Source: CBDFKQ01 sp965248855 (lineage in GTDB: Bacteria > Bacteroidota > Bacteroidia > Cytophagales > 172606-1). From it: a stretch of 64,000 bases of DNA. Below are positions 25,973-35,068 of this stretch, one piece after another. The notes beneath the pieces are model-generated. The model was not told the DNA's origin. It did not search any database and saw nothing but the letters and a program-made list of their open reading frames with translations. How positions within the stretch are numbered: position 1 is the stretch's first letter; each line of letters opens with the position of its first letter. The stretch covers positions 248,001-312,000 of the forward strand of contig CBDFKQ010000004.1 of NCBI GenBank assembly GCA_965248855.1, written 5' to 3'. The position numbers were made by a program, and so were the translations under genes.

Positions 25973-28294
25973 ATGAAATCAGGCAATTTAGTAAATATCA
26001 AAATATTTGCATTGGTTATTTTAATATTCTCATCTTATTTAAATTCATTTTGCCAAACAGATCCTTGGCAGGCACAATGGATTGGCTTAGAACATTCTCC
26101 AAAAGATACCAACATCTGGACCTGCTACCGCAAAGAAATTTCATTGGGCGTTTTACCTGCAACAGCGTATATTAAAATAGCAACTGACAGTAAATATTGG
26201 CTATATATTAATAATAAACTTGTTATCAGAGAAGGGCAATTAAAACGCGGTCCTGATCCAAAAAGCACATACTACGATGAATTAAATGTCTCAAAATATC
26301 TTACAAAAGGAAAAAATATTATTGCAGTTTTAACTTGGTATTGGGGTAAAAACGGATTTTCTCATAATAATAGTGGAAAATCAGCATTAATTTTCGAATC
26401 AGGTGATATGAATGTAGTAAGTAATAATACCTGGAAAGTGTCGAGGCATCCTGCTTATTACAATGTTGAAGCACCTTCACCCAATTTTCGTTTAGCCGAA
26501 ACAAATGTAGGTTTTGATGCTCAAAAAGATATTAACTGGTTGGCTGTTAATTTTTCTGCGGAAAATTGGAAGGATGCAACAGAATTTGGCCAGCCTCCTG
26601 TAAACCCTTGGGGTGATTTGCTAAAAAGGCCAATTCCTTTTTTTAAAGAAAGTAATTTACTTTCTTATTTCAACAGTGCACAAATTCCAAAAATTTCTAC
26701 CGGTGATACAATAAAATGCAAATTGCCTTATAACGCACAGGTTTTACCCTATTTTAAAATTAATGCTCCTGCAGGATTAAAAATTCAGATCATGACTGAT
26801 AATTATTTCGTAGCAGGTAATAAAAGTTTTGTTTCGGTAAGAACTGATTACATCACAAAACAAGGCGTTCAGGAATTTACTTGTCCAAATTGGATGAATG
26901 GCCATCAGGTTTATTATATTATTCCAAAAGGTGTTGAATTAAGCTTGATAAGATATTACGAAACAGGTTATGCAACAGAATTAAACGGAAAATTTACTTG
27001 CAACGATGAATTTTATAATAAACTTTGGCAAAAAGCACAACGGACTTTATATCTGGGGATGCGTGATAATTATATGGATTGCCCGGATAGAGAAAGGGCT
27101 TTATGGTGGGGTGATGCTGCATTACAATTTCATGAAGCATTTTATGCTTTGGATACAAATGCCACTTATTTAACTAAAAAATCCATTTTAAATTTATTAG
27201 ACTGGCAAAAAGCAAATGGCGTTTTATTTTCTCCTGTACCTTCCGGTGCTTGGGATAAAGAACTACCACAACAAATGCTGGCAAGCATTTATTCATTATG
27301 GAATTATTATTTATACAGCGGAGATATAAAAACAATTCAATATGCCTATCCTAAAGTAAAAAAATACCTTGATTTGTGGAAAACAGGTTCCGATGGATTG
27401 ATAATTCATCGGAAAGGAGATTGGGACTGGGCTGATTGGGGAGAAGAAATTGATATGCCCATCCTCGACAATGCATGGTATGTGATGGCCTTACAAACTG
27501 CAATTAACATGGCAAAAGTTTCTAAAGCTGATCCGGACGTGGCAGGTTACGAAAAGAAAATTGTTTCTGTAAAAAATAATTTTAATAAATCATTTTGGAA
27601 TGGAACCGCTTATCACTCAAAAAACTATAAAGGTAAAAATGATGACAGAGCAAATGCAATGTCAGTTTTATCAGGAATGGCAGATACGACAAAATTTGCC
27701 TCAATCAAAAAAGTTTTAAATACAGAAATGCACGCAAGCCCTTATATGGAAAAATTTGTATTGGAAAGTTTTTATTTAATGAACGACCCTGATGGAGCAT
27801 TAAACAGAATGAAAACCCGATATGAAAAAATGGTAAAAAGTGAGCGAAGTACGCTTTGGGAACTGTGGGATCTTGATAAAAATTCAACCGATAACCACGG
27901 TTGGGCCGGTGGGCCATTAACTTTATTGAGTCAATACAATGCCGGTTTATCTCCTGAAAAACCGGGATACAATTCATTTAAATTAATTCCTCAAACAGGA
28001 AATTTAAATGAAATTCATACCATCACAAAAACGGTAAAAGGAACTATAACAATCGATATAAAACGAACAGATAATACATTTTCCATTGCTACACAAGCAT
28101 TAGTACCCGGTATGATTGCTATTCCCAAATTAATTGGAACTAAACGGCTGGCCAATATTACTGTAAATGGTTTATCACTTTGGAAAATGGGAAAATTTAA
28201 TTCGGGAAACCCGGGTAAAATTACTTTTCAGGAAAAAGAAAATTTTTATTATTTCATGGCTCCCGGAGGAAAATGGAGCTTTGAGGCTTTTTAA
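25973..28294 (+). CDS. Secreted alpha-L-rhamnosidase-like glycoside hydrolase (GH78 type)
   Basis: 773 residues from the ATG at 25973; a TTG nine codons earlier is also in frame. A signal peptide (FALVILIFSSYLNSFCQ) precedes an N-terminal beta-sandwich (WTCYRKEISLG, IATDSKYWLYINNKLV), then the alpha/alpha-barrel with MDCPDRERALWWGDAALQ, the acidic motif that bears the general acid in GH78, and WDWADWGEEID, STLWELWD and DNHGWAGGP. GH78 enzymes remove terminal L-rhamnose from plant pectin or glycosides. No SusC/SusD pair or sugar regulator adjoins it, so it is not in a standard polysaccharide locus. A terminator lies 33 bases downstream. Confidence 0.8.
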   Translation: MKSGNLVNIKIFALVILIFSSYLNSFCQTDPWQAQWIGLEHSPKDTNIWTCYRKEISLGVLPATAYIKIATDSKYWLYINNKLVIREGQLKRGPDPKSTYYDELNVSKYLTKGKNIIAVLTWYWGKNGFSHNNSGKSALIFESGDMNVVSNNTWKVSRHPAYYNVEAPSPNFRLAETNVGFDAQKDINWLAVNFSAENWKDATEFGQPPVNPWGDLLKRPIPFFKESNLLSYFNSAQIPKISTGDTIKCKLPYNAQVLPYFKINAPAGLKIQIMTDNYFVAGNKSFVSVRTDYITKQGVQEFTCPNWMNGHQVYYIIPKGVELSLIRYYETGYATELNGKFTCNDEFYNKLWQKAQRTLYLGMRDNYMDCPDRERALWWGDAALQFHEAFYALDTNATYLTKKSILNLLDWQKANGVLFSPVPSGAWDKELPQQMLASIYSLWNYYLYSGDIKTIQYAYPKVKKYLDLWKTGSDGLIIHRKGDWDWADWGEEIDMPILDNAWYVMALQTAINMAKVSKADPDVAGYEKKIVSVKNNFNKSFWNGTAYHSKNYKGKNDDRANAMSVLSGMADTTKFASIKKVLNTEMHASPYMEKFVLESFYLMNDPDGALNRMKTRYEKMVKSERSTLWELWDLDKNSTDNHGWAGGPLTLLSQYNAGLSPEKPGYNSFKLIPQTGNLNEIHTITKTVKGTITIDIKRTDNTFSIATQALVPGMIAIPKLIGTKRLANITVNGLSLWKMGKFNSGNPGKITFQEKENFYYFMAPGGKWSFEAF

Positions 28295-28327
28295 AAGTAG
28301 TGTTCAAATAATCAGCAAAAAGTTTAT

Positions 28328-28368
28328 AAAGGCCATCTCTAAATTTAATTTTGGAGATGGCCTTTTTT
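28328..28368 (+). terminator. Intrinsic terminator after the GH78-like gene
   Basis: AAAGGCCATCTC (28328-28339) pairs with GGAGATGGCC (28353-28362) and is followed by six T. Confidence 0.85.
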
Positions 28369-28437
28369 ATATTTAAATAAGAATTTATTTGAAATTACTA
28401 TTTAGATTTGGCTGCAATTTATTATTATCCCCAGTTT

Positions 28438-30708
28438 ATGATTTTTTTTCCATTAAGATTTGCCTCAATTTTTTTTATATGCTTTTATATTTTTTTTATA
28501 AATGTCGAAGCACAAACCCGCAAAGCAAAATATAAACTTCTTTGGAAGATTTCCGGAAATGGAATTACTAAACCATCCTATCTCTTTGGTACTATGCATT
28601 TAAAAGATAAAAGGGTTTTTGATTTTAGTGATTCCGTGCTCACAAAAATTTCTGAATGTCAAACTTTTGCCTTAGAAATACATCCTGACACCTTATTTGA
28701 AACTATTTATCAAAAAAGTAATTTTAATAAGGTCAAAAAAAAGTATTCATCTAGTTATTATAAAAACAAATTATCAAAAGAAGAATATAAAAAACTTGAT
28801 GATAAAATTAAATTCGAGACAGGGAATTCATTGGATAATATTCCAAATCAATCTCCATCAATCATTAATTTTTTATTAAAGCAATCGTTTAAATCAAAGT
28901 CAGAAAAACATACTTTTTTGGATGCCTATTTATATTATTTGGCCAGAATTCAAGGTAAGCAGATATTAGGTATTGAAAAGGTAAATGAGCAAATTAACAT
29001 TAATGATACCTCCAAAATCGAGAATCAAATCACCGAAATTAAATATAAGCTCGACAAAAATGATTCGGAAGATGAAATTCAAAAATTAATTTCTATTTAT
29101 CAATCAGGTGATATAGAACGAATTTACAAGCAGGTTTTTCCAAATAACGACAGTTATTATTTAAAGGACTTAACTATCAGAAATATAACAATGGTAAGAA
29201 GGTTGGATAGTATAATAAAAAACCACTCTATTTTCTTTGCTGTTGGAGCTGCACATTTAGCCGGGGAAAAAGGTTTAATCCAATTATTGAAAAATAAAGG
29301 TTATACCTTAAGTGTTGTTGAATCTCCATTTACAAGTTTGGCTGAAAAATTTATAATTGACCCAACTAAAGACAAATGGAGAAAATTTACTCCACCTGCA
29401 GATTTGTATTCAGTTGATTTACCCGGCAAACCTTATGATATGCATTTAAATATGTTTATAGCCAGCGGGATGTTTACCTACAATGACATTGGTACAGGAG
29501 TAAACTATTTTATGGTTGGCGTACCAAATGTAGTAGAATATAAAAACGAAGTGGATCGTGAAAAAGCATTAAAAACATTTTTAAAAAATGCTGTTGAGAA
29601 GGAAAAGAATAAAGTATTAAATCAGAAAAAGATAATTTATGAAGGTAAGAATGGGTATGAAATTGAATTTTTCAATCCATTAAATAATGTATATTTTAAA
29701 ATCAGATTACTTTTTAATGAAAATATTGAATTTTTATTAATGGCAGGAGGTGAAGGTAAATATTTTTTAAACGATAAAGATATTGACCGATTTTTTACAT
29801 CATTCAAAATTAATAATGTACTTCCTGATGAATGGAAATATTTTTCAAATTCGAAAGGAGCTTTTTCCGTTAAGCTGCCGGGAAAAATTAAAACGGATTC
29901 TATAATAAATGACGAAATTAAAGTGTATACATATAGTGCTCAAAGTATAAAAGATGGCAAAGCCTATGCAGTTCTTTTTGGGGAATTCCCTTCAGGTAAA
30001 TATCTTTCTAATGATAGTATTTATTTTAATAATATAATGCAGGGATCTATCGATAGAATAAATCTACAAATAAAAACTAAATCATATTCAGAAATAAATA
30101 ATATTCCAACACTGGAATATTCAGGTTTAAATAAATCGATTATTTATATTAGTAAAGTTTTATTGCGTGACAATAGACCATATATCCTGATAATGGCTAC
30201 CTCTTTAAATGACTCTTTATCAAAAGAAAAAAAATTATTTTTTGATTCATTTTCATTTATCCCTTACTTAAAAACAGATAGAATTTCTTATTCTCCTCCT
30301 GATAAATCATTTACAATTAATTTCCCGGCAAATCCAATTATTACAAAAGATTCCATAGAAAATGAAGGATTACTCACTACTGAATATGTAATAAATGATC
30401 CTTCAACAGGAATACCTTACCAACTAAATGTAAGTAAAGCTTCACCTTATTTATATTTTGTAAATTCTGATTCTCTCTTCAACAAAATGAAAAAGAATAT
30501 ATTAGAAAAGGGAGATTCTATAGTTTTTGAAAAGAAATCAGGATTGGGATCGGAGCAAGAAATTGAATGGGTGATTGAATCAAAAGGCGATCATATTTCA
30601 ATAAGAAGAAAAGTATTAATAAAAAATGATCGTGTGTATGAACAGATATCTTTCAACACTAAAAAGGATATATTTTCAAATGAAATAAATTCATATTTTA
30701 ATTCTTAA
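28438..30708 (+). CDS. TraB/GumN-domain secreted protein, N-terminal part of a frameshifted gene
   Basis: 756 residues from the ATG at 28438. A signal peptide (FASIFFICFYIFFINVEAQ) precedes the TraB/GumN domain (about 40-310) with YLFGTMHLKDKRVFDF near its start and FFAVGAAHLAGEKGLIQLL near its end, the conserved GTxH and GAxHxxGxxG of this family. Three repeated beta-rich modules follow, each with a phrase like YSVDLPGKPY, FSVKLPGKIK or FTINFPANPI. The frame ends at TAA 30706-30708 in NSYFNS, next to a seven-A run. The following frame continues without a start codon (see 30689-31924), so this is probably a truncated long protein. TraB-type domains are thought to be metalloprotease-like. Confidence 0.7.
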   Translation: MIFFPLRFASIFFICFYIFFINVEAQTRKAKYKLLWKISGNGITKPSYLFGTMHLKDKRVFDFSDSVLTKISECQTFALEIHPDTLFETIYQKSNFNKVKKKYSSSYYKNKLSKEEYKKLDDKIKFETGNSLDNIPNQSPSIINFLLKQSFKSKSEKHTFLDAYLYYLARIQGKQILGIEKVNEQININDTSKIENQITEIKYKLDKNDSEDEIQKLISIYQSGDIERIYKQVFPNNDSYYLKDLTIRNITMVRRLDSIIKNHSIFFAVGAAHLAGEKGLIQLLKNKGYTLSVVESPFTSLAEKFIIDPTKDKWRKFTPPADLYSVDLPGKPYDMHLNMFIASGMFTYNDIGTGVNYFMVGVPNVVEYKNEVDREKALKTFLKNAVEKEKNKVLNQKKIIYEGKNGYEIEFFNPLNNVYFKIRLLFNENIEFLLMAGGEGKYFLNDKDIDRFFTSFKINNVLPDEWKYFSNSKGAFSVKLPGKIKTDSIINDEIKVYTYSAQSIKDGKAYAVLFGEFPSGKYLSNDSIYFNNIMQGSIDRINLQIKTKSYSEINNIPTLEYSGLNKSIIYISKVLLRDNRPYILIMATSLNDSLSKEKKLFFDSFSFIPYLKTDRISYSPPDKSFTINFPANPIITKDSIENEGLLTTEYVINDPSTGIPYQLNVSKASPYLYFVNSDSLFNKMKKNILEKGDSIVFEKKSGLGSEQEIEWVIESKGDHISIRRKVLIKNDRVYEQISFNTKKDIFSNEINSYFNS

Positions 30709-31924
30709 AAAAACTATAAACAAAGTAGACCTTTTTACCAACAAAACAAAAGTTTTATTATTGGATCTCACATCGACAGATACAACAATAAATAAAAAAG
30801 CACATGAGGCCTTATATTGGTATCCATTTGTAAAAAGTGATACTAAAATTTTAATAGAAACTTTAAATAAAAAATATGCAGATGATACAGCGCAATATGG
30901 TGGGTTAAGGCAACTGTTGTTTAATAATCTTGATAACCATGAAGACGTAGTTCCATTTATTGAAAAAATATATCCAACATTATCTGATAACAGTACTTTG
31001 CAAACAAGTGCACTGCGAGTGTTAATACGAATAGCTTCTAAAAAATCATTAAATAGTTTGGTTAATTTGCTTTTAAAACAACCACTTAAAGATTCAACAG
31101 AAGCATTTCATATATTTATAGATGATTCAATTACTAATTTAAAAGCTCTTTATCCTAAAATTTATGGATTACTTGATCAAAAAGTTCTTTCCTATTCAGT
31201 TTATCAAAATACTTTAAAAGCACTGGATAGTAATGTTATTTCAAAAAATGAATTATTACCAATTAAAGAAAGGCTTTTATCAGAAGCAAATACCTATTTA
31301 TCGCATAATAAAAATAATAAAGAGGATGATGGTGAAGGATCCGGTAACTTATCAATAATATTAAGTTTATTGTCATATTTCCCTGAAGATAAAAATTGTG
31401 AAAAAGTCATTAAGTCCGCACTTGATTTTAAAGACAATTATATAAAATGGCACGTAATGAAAATTTTTATAAAAAGTGGGAAAACCGTTGAAAGTAAATA
31501 TTTTAATCTAGTCGCTGCTGATAAATCTTATTTGATAGAAATGTATACATGGTTAAAAGAAAATAAAAAACTTTCACTTTTTCCTAAATCATTTCTTAAT
31601 CAACAATTGTTTGCTGAAAGTGCTCTTTATACATCACTGAATGAAGATTTTGATTCGAAATATAATTTTCAGTTTAAATTGATTGAAAAAAGAATCGTTA
31701 CTTACAAGGAAAAAAAAGGTATCGTTTACTTATTTAAATTCGAACAGGCTAATGAAGATGGGAAGCTTGAATGGTATACAGGTATGAGCGGTTTATATCC
31801 TATTGATAAAAACGAAATGGAAAGTGATTGGAATTTAACATATTCAAAGTTTGAAACATTAAAATCTAAAAATATTAATGAACATTTTACAAATTATTTA
31901 TCAGATAAAGAGGATATAAAATAA
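30689..31924 (+). pseudogene. C-terminal HEAT-like part of the frameshifted TraB/GumN gene
   Basis: This frame, +1 to the preceding gene, is open from 30689 and reads LKKTINKVDLFTNKTKVLLL directly across the junction. Its first ATG is far inside; the earliest candidate start is a TTG at 30761. The sequence is helical and repetitive (LVNLLLKQPLKDSTEAF, KVIKSALDFKDNYIKWHVMK), like HEAT repeats, and has no signal peptide of its own. Together with the upstream gene it would make a protein of about 1,170 residues. A one-base change in the AT-rich junction (30700-30713) explains the split, by mutation or assembly error. A separate TTG-started gene is possible but less likely. Confidence 0.65.
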
Positions 31925-31950
31925 TTTGAGTTAATGAAAAATAAAAATTA

Positions 31951-32002
31951 TTATAGGAAAGATAACTTTTGTTTAATGCAACAAAGGTTATCTTTCCTAT
32001 AA
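31951..32002. terminator. Long bidirectional terminator hairpin
   Basis: A 23-base arm at 31951-31973 pairs with 31980-32002 with a single mismatch around a six-base loop. It lies between the convergent HEAT-like part and the TonB receptor gene. Confidence 0.75.
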
Positions 32003-32075
32003 ATACAAGTTAATAATTAATAATGATTTTATTTATTAATTTCAAAGAATTAAAAAGCTTCTTACTAAGTTATCA

Positions 32076-34535
32076 TCAAAATGGTATTAATAACTTTAAT
32101 GATATATTTCTGCCCATATTATAAATACCTAATTTTCCGTTAGGTGATGCACTGTATTGTTCAAAATATTTCAATCTGCTTAAATGGTCTTGATAAGCTT
32201 TATCAAAAATATTATTTGCCAAAATATAAAAATTAAAAAGTGTGTTGCCTTTTTTATTTTTGAAACCTGATCCTGCACCAATGTTTACAAGAGTATAACC
32301 GGTGGTACTTGTTTCGGTATTATTACTTGTGTAAACTCTATTTTGATCACCTGTATAACTTAATTGGATCTTAATAAAAGGGTTTGAAAGTATTTTACTT
32401 TTATTTGAAAAATCGTAACGTAATTCTGCCAGATAACGAAGAGGAGGCATAAAAGGAACGTATTTGTTTGTATTATTTCTTATGGAACCTTTAAAACTAT
32501 AATTATCTCCATAAATAAATGAAAAAGTATTTTCAAAATGAAGATGTTTTATTAAATGAATATCAAAATTAGTTTCCAGTCCATATAAAATAACTTTCCC
32601 TTGTTGAAATTTATAGGTCGGATAGTTTTGGCCTCCACTTACCTTCATGGAATCTGATCCGGTTGCACCAACTAATTTTGAATTAAAAATATAATTATCA
32701 ACTTGGTTAATAAAAATACTTGCTCTTGTACTTACTTTTTTTGAAATAAAAGAAAATCCTAAATCGCCCTGAAGGCTGAATTCCGGTTTAAAATTATCAT
32801 TTCCAATTTGAAAAAAACCGGTACCGGGATGTACACCATTTGCGGAAATTTCAGAAATGTTTGGTGCTCTGTATCCTCTGGCAATATTTGCTTTTAAAGA
32901 CCAACTACCGTTCAACAAATAAGCCAAGCCTATACTGCCTGATACTCCGGTAAAGTTTTTAGAATATTTAGGAAATGGATTGTCGGCACCTAATGTATCA
33001 ACACCATCTACGGGTTTATCAAAACCTGTAACAGCATTCGTTTTAGTATAAAGCTGATTGTTTGAAAAAGATCTTAAATCATATCGTAAGCCGCCTGAAA
33101 TATTCAGCTTTCCTAATTCTTTTTTAATAGTAGCGAAGCCTCCCAAATCAAATTGTTTATAGGATGGAACTACAAATTCAGTTCCTTTATTTACATCATT
33201 GGTTTGGTACATTCCATTTGCACCTACTATAATAGCCCAATTATTAAACTCAGGTAAATAATATTTAAAATCGTAATTAAATGTATTTAATTGCAAATAC
33301 AAACCGGGAATTTGTTGATTAGGATTCTCAGGATGGCTAAATTCTCTTCTTACGCTTCTCTGAAACCCCAAATTTAAACTTATCCGATTATCACCAAAAA
33401 AAATAGTATTTTTTAAAAATGCCCTGTAATGTTGTATTCTTTGATGCAAAGGTGTGATGCTGTAAGATTTCAAATCGCTTTCACTTACAATTAATCTTAA
33501 GGCATCTGCCTCTGTTATTTGTTTAGTAAATTTTCTGCTAAGAGAATCCCTGCTTCCATCAGGTATTTCTTGCGAATTGTCATAAAGAGAAAAATTAAGG
33601 TCTGAAAATCCCCAATTTTTATGCAAACCTATAAATACGTTTGCTGCATTTTCGTTAAATGATGTTCCATATACCCTTCCATCTACAGAATTGCGATAAT
33701 TTGTTGCTAATCTTTTTGAAATCCTTCCTCCCCATTCAAAACCTTTTTTGTTACCCATCAAAGCAAGAGAATTACCAACCATACCATTGTTGGTTTGGTA
33801 TTCGGAAGTAAAATCTCCGGAAATTTTATTTAGTTGACTTGGTTGAAAAGGAATTAAGTTGACAACACCTGCCAAAGCATCCGAGCCATACATTAAACTT
33901 GCCGGGCCTTTTATTATCTCTATTCTGTTTATTAAATATTTATCAATTTCAATACCATGTTCATCTCCCCATTGTTGACCTTCTTGTCTTACCCCATCAA
34001 ATAAGGTTAGTATCCTGTTATATCCTAAGCCTCTGATATATGGTTTGGAAATATTTGGCCCTGTGGTAACAGTAGTAACACCGGGTAATTTTGCAATGGC
34101 ATCGATAATATTTGTTGATAAATTAGTGGTGAGGTATTCATTGTTAATCGTTACAACTGGCAAAGGGGATTTTTTTATTTCTGTGGCTTTAGATGTACCG
34201 GTAATTATTACCTCCGATAGTTCGGTATTACTTTTATCCAATTCAATATCAAAATTGGTTTCGCCTTTTACATTTATTAAAACTGATTTAATTTTATAAC
34301 CCACATACGAAACATTTATATTATAAGCGGCTGCAGGTAATTTTATAAATTTATAATTCCCATTGATATCCGTTTGTACGGTAGCGTGAAGATCAGGAAT
34401 GTTTATATAAGCAAATGAAATTGCCTCTTTCGTTTCCTTATCAATTATTTTACCCGATAAAGAATTTACCTGAGCAAATAATGTATTGTTAAGTATAAAA
34501 AAAATAATGATTGTATAAATGATTTTTAGTTTCAT
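32076..34535 (-). CDS. TonB-dependent outer-membrane receptor, probably for a metal or metal complex
   Basis: 819 residues from the ATG at 34535 (MKLKIIYTIIIFFILNN, signal peptide to FAQ); an upstream in-frame ATG would spoil the signal. Order: carboxypeptidase-regulatory-like domain (about 25-105; LSGKIIDKETKEAISFAYI), plug (about 115-230; AIAKLPGVTTV, PYIRGLGYNRILTLFDGVRQ, IEIIKGPASLMYGSDALAGVVNL), then the 22-strand barrel ending LLIPF. HGIEID after the plug motif resembles receptors of the ZnuD group. It is downstream of a His/Cys-rich protein and a CobW-like GTPase, behind a Fur/Zur-type operator, so zinc uptake is the likeliest role. Ligand specificity is inference. Confidence 0.82.
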   Translation of the reverse strand: MKLKIIYTIIIFFILNNTLFAQVNSLSGKIIDKETKEAISFAYINIPDLHATVQTDINGNYKFIKLPAAAYNINVSYVGYKIKSVLINVKGETNFDIELDKSNTELSEVIITGTSKATEIKKSPLPVVTINNEYLTTNLSTNIIDAIAKLPGVTTVTTGPNISKPYIRGLGYNRILTLFDGVRQEGQQWGDEHGIEIDKYLINRIEIIKGPASLMYGSDALAGVVNLIPFQPSQLNKISGDFTSEYQTNNGMVGNSLALMGNKKGFEWGGRISKRLATNYRNSVDGRVYGTSFNENAANVFIGLHKNWGFSDLNFSLYDNSQEIPDGSRDSLSRKFTKQITEADALRLIVSESDLKSYSITPLHQRIQHYRAFLKNTIFFGDNRISLNLGFQRSVRREFSHPENPNQQIPGLYLQLNTFNYDFKYYLPEFNNWAIIVGANGMYQTNDVNKGTEFVVPSYKQFDLGGFATIKKELGKLNISGGLRYDLRSFSNNQLYTKTNAVTGFDKPVDGVDTLGADNPFPKYSKNFTGVSGSIGLAYLLNGSWSLKANIARGYRAPNISEISANGVHPGTGFFQIGNDNFKPEFSLQGDLGFSFISKKVSTRASIFINQVDNYIFNSKLVGATGSDSMKVSGGQNYPTYKFQQGKVILYGLETNFDIHLIKHLHFENTFSFIYGDNYSFKGSIRNNTNKYVPFMPPLRYLAELRYDFSNKSKILSNPFIKIQLSYTGDQNRVYTSNNTETSTTGYTLVNIGAGSGFKNKKGNTLFNFYILANNIFDKAYQDHLSRLKYFEQYSASPNGKLGIYNMGRNISLKLLIPF

Positions 34536-34598
34536 ATAAATATCTTTTAAAATGGAAAAAATAGTTTTCATGGACAATAAACTTGTCCTTGAAAAAAA

Positions 34599-34982
34599 TT
34601 ATAATGCAAAAGATGAAACTAGGGGAGGGCTTTTATTAGAAAAAAATAAAATCGAGCTAAAAAAGAATTGAATAGGAGTTTCAACAAAACTTATTTTTGA
34701 ACCAAAACGAATAATATGTAATCTAAAAGGTTGAAAATTATGAAGTGATACTATGTGTTTATCACATAATGAACATTTTTCAGTGGTTTTAGATATATGA
34801 AATTTATGATGGCAAGTATTATTATTTTCTGAAAAATAAATTACTTTTTCACAAGCCGTGGCTGCTTGATAAGGTGAAATTTCAGACTTATGATGGTGAT
34901 ATAAAACAGGAGGGATATGACTTATTATATAAGTCAATAATAGCAGTAAAGCGCTTATTTGTACGTTCTGTTTTTTTTTCAA
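34599..34982 (-). CDS. His/Cys-rich secreted or membrane-anchored small protein, TTG start
   Basis: 127 residues. No ATG exists in the frame; a TTG at 34982 directly after a stop codon is the only reasonable start (LKKKQNVQISALLLLLTYII, export signal). The mature part is rich in metal ligands: PPVLYHHHKSE, ACEKV, CHHKFHISKTTEKCSLCDKH. Such proteins often precede TonB receptors in Bacteroidota metal loci. Here the receptor begins 63 bases downstream. A second hydrophobic stretch (IQFFFSSILFF) near the C-terminus could be a membrane segment. It probably binds zinc or a related metal ion in the periplasm. Expression looks metal-controlled because the promoter carries two palindromes. Confidence 0.65.
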   Translation of the reverse strand: MKKKQNVQISALLLLLTYIISHIPPVLYHHHKSEISPYQAATACEKVIYFSENNNTCHHKFHISKTTEKCSLCDKHIVSLHNFQPFRLHIIRFGSKISFVETPIQFFFSSILFFSNKSPPLVSSFAL

Positions 34983-34988
34983 CTACTT

Positions 34989-35045
34989 AATGTAATATTG
35001 TTGCAAATGTATAACTTAAAATTTCTATTGCAACATAGTTACATT
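34989..35045 (-). promoter_or_regulatory. Promoter with two Fur/Zur-type operators upstream of the His-rich protein and TonB receptor
   Basis: Two 15-base imperfect palindromes are present: TGTAATATTGTTGCA at 34991-35005 and TGCAACATAGTTACA at 35029-35043. In opposite orientations they share the half-site form TGnAAy-N3-rTTnCA; the surrounding 18-mers match at 15 positions when one is inverted. Between and overlapping them, the minus strand carries TACATTTG (35011 to 35004), a fitting Bacteroidota -7 element, with TTG at the -33 position inside the second palindrome. Binding of a Fur-family repressor would block the promoter. The metal-handling genes downstream favour Zur. Confidence 0.6.
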
Positions 35046-35068
35046 TTCTTTAATATTTAAAAAGATGA

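Noticed and set aside
30761..31924. HEAT-like part as an independent gene starting with TTG
   Set aside because: The frame continues upstream to the exact end of the TraB/GumN frame, with no signal peptide or promoter of its own; a frameshift explains it better.
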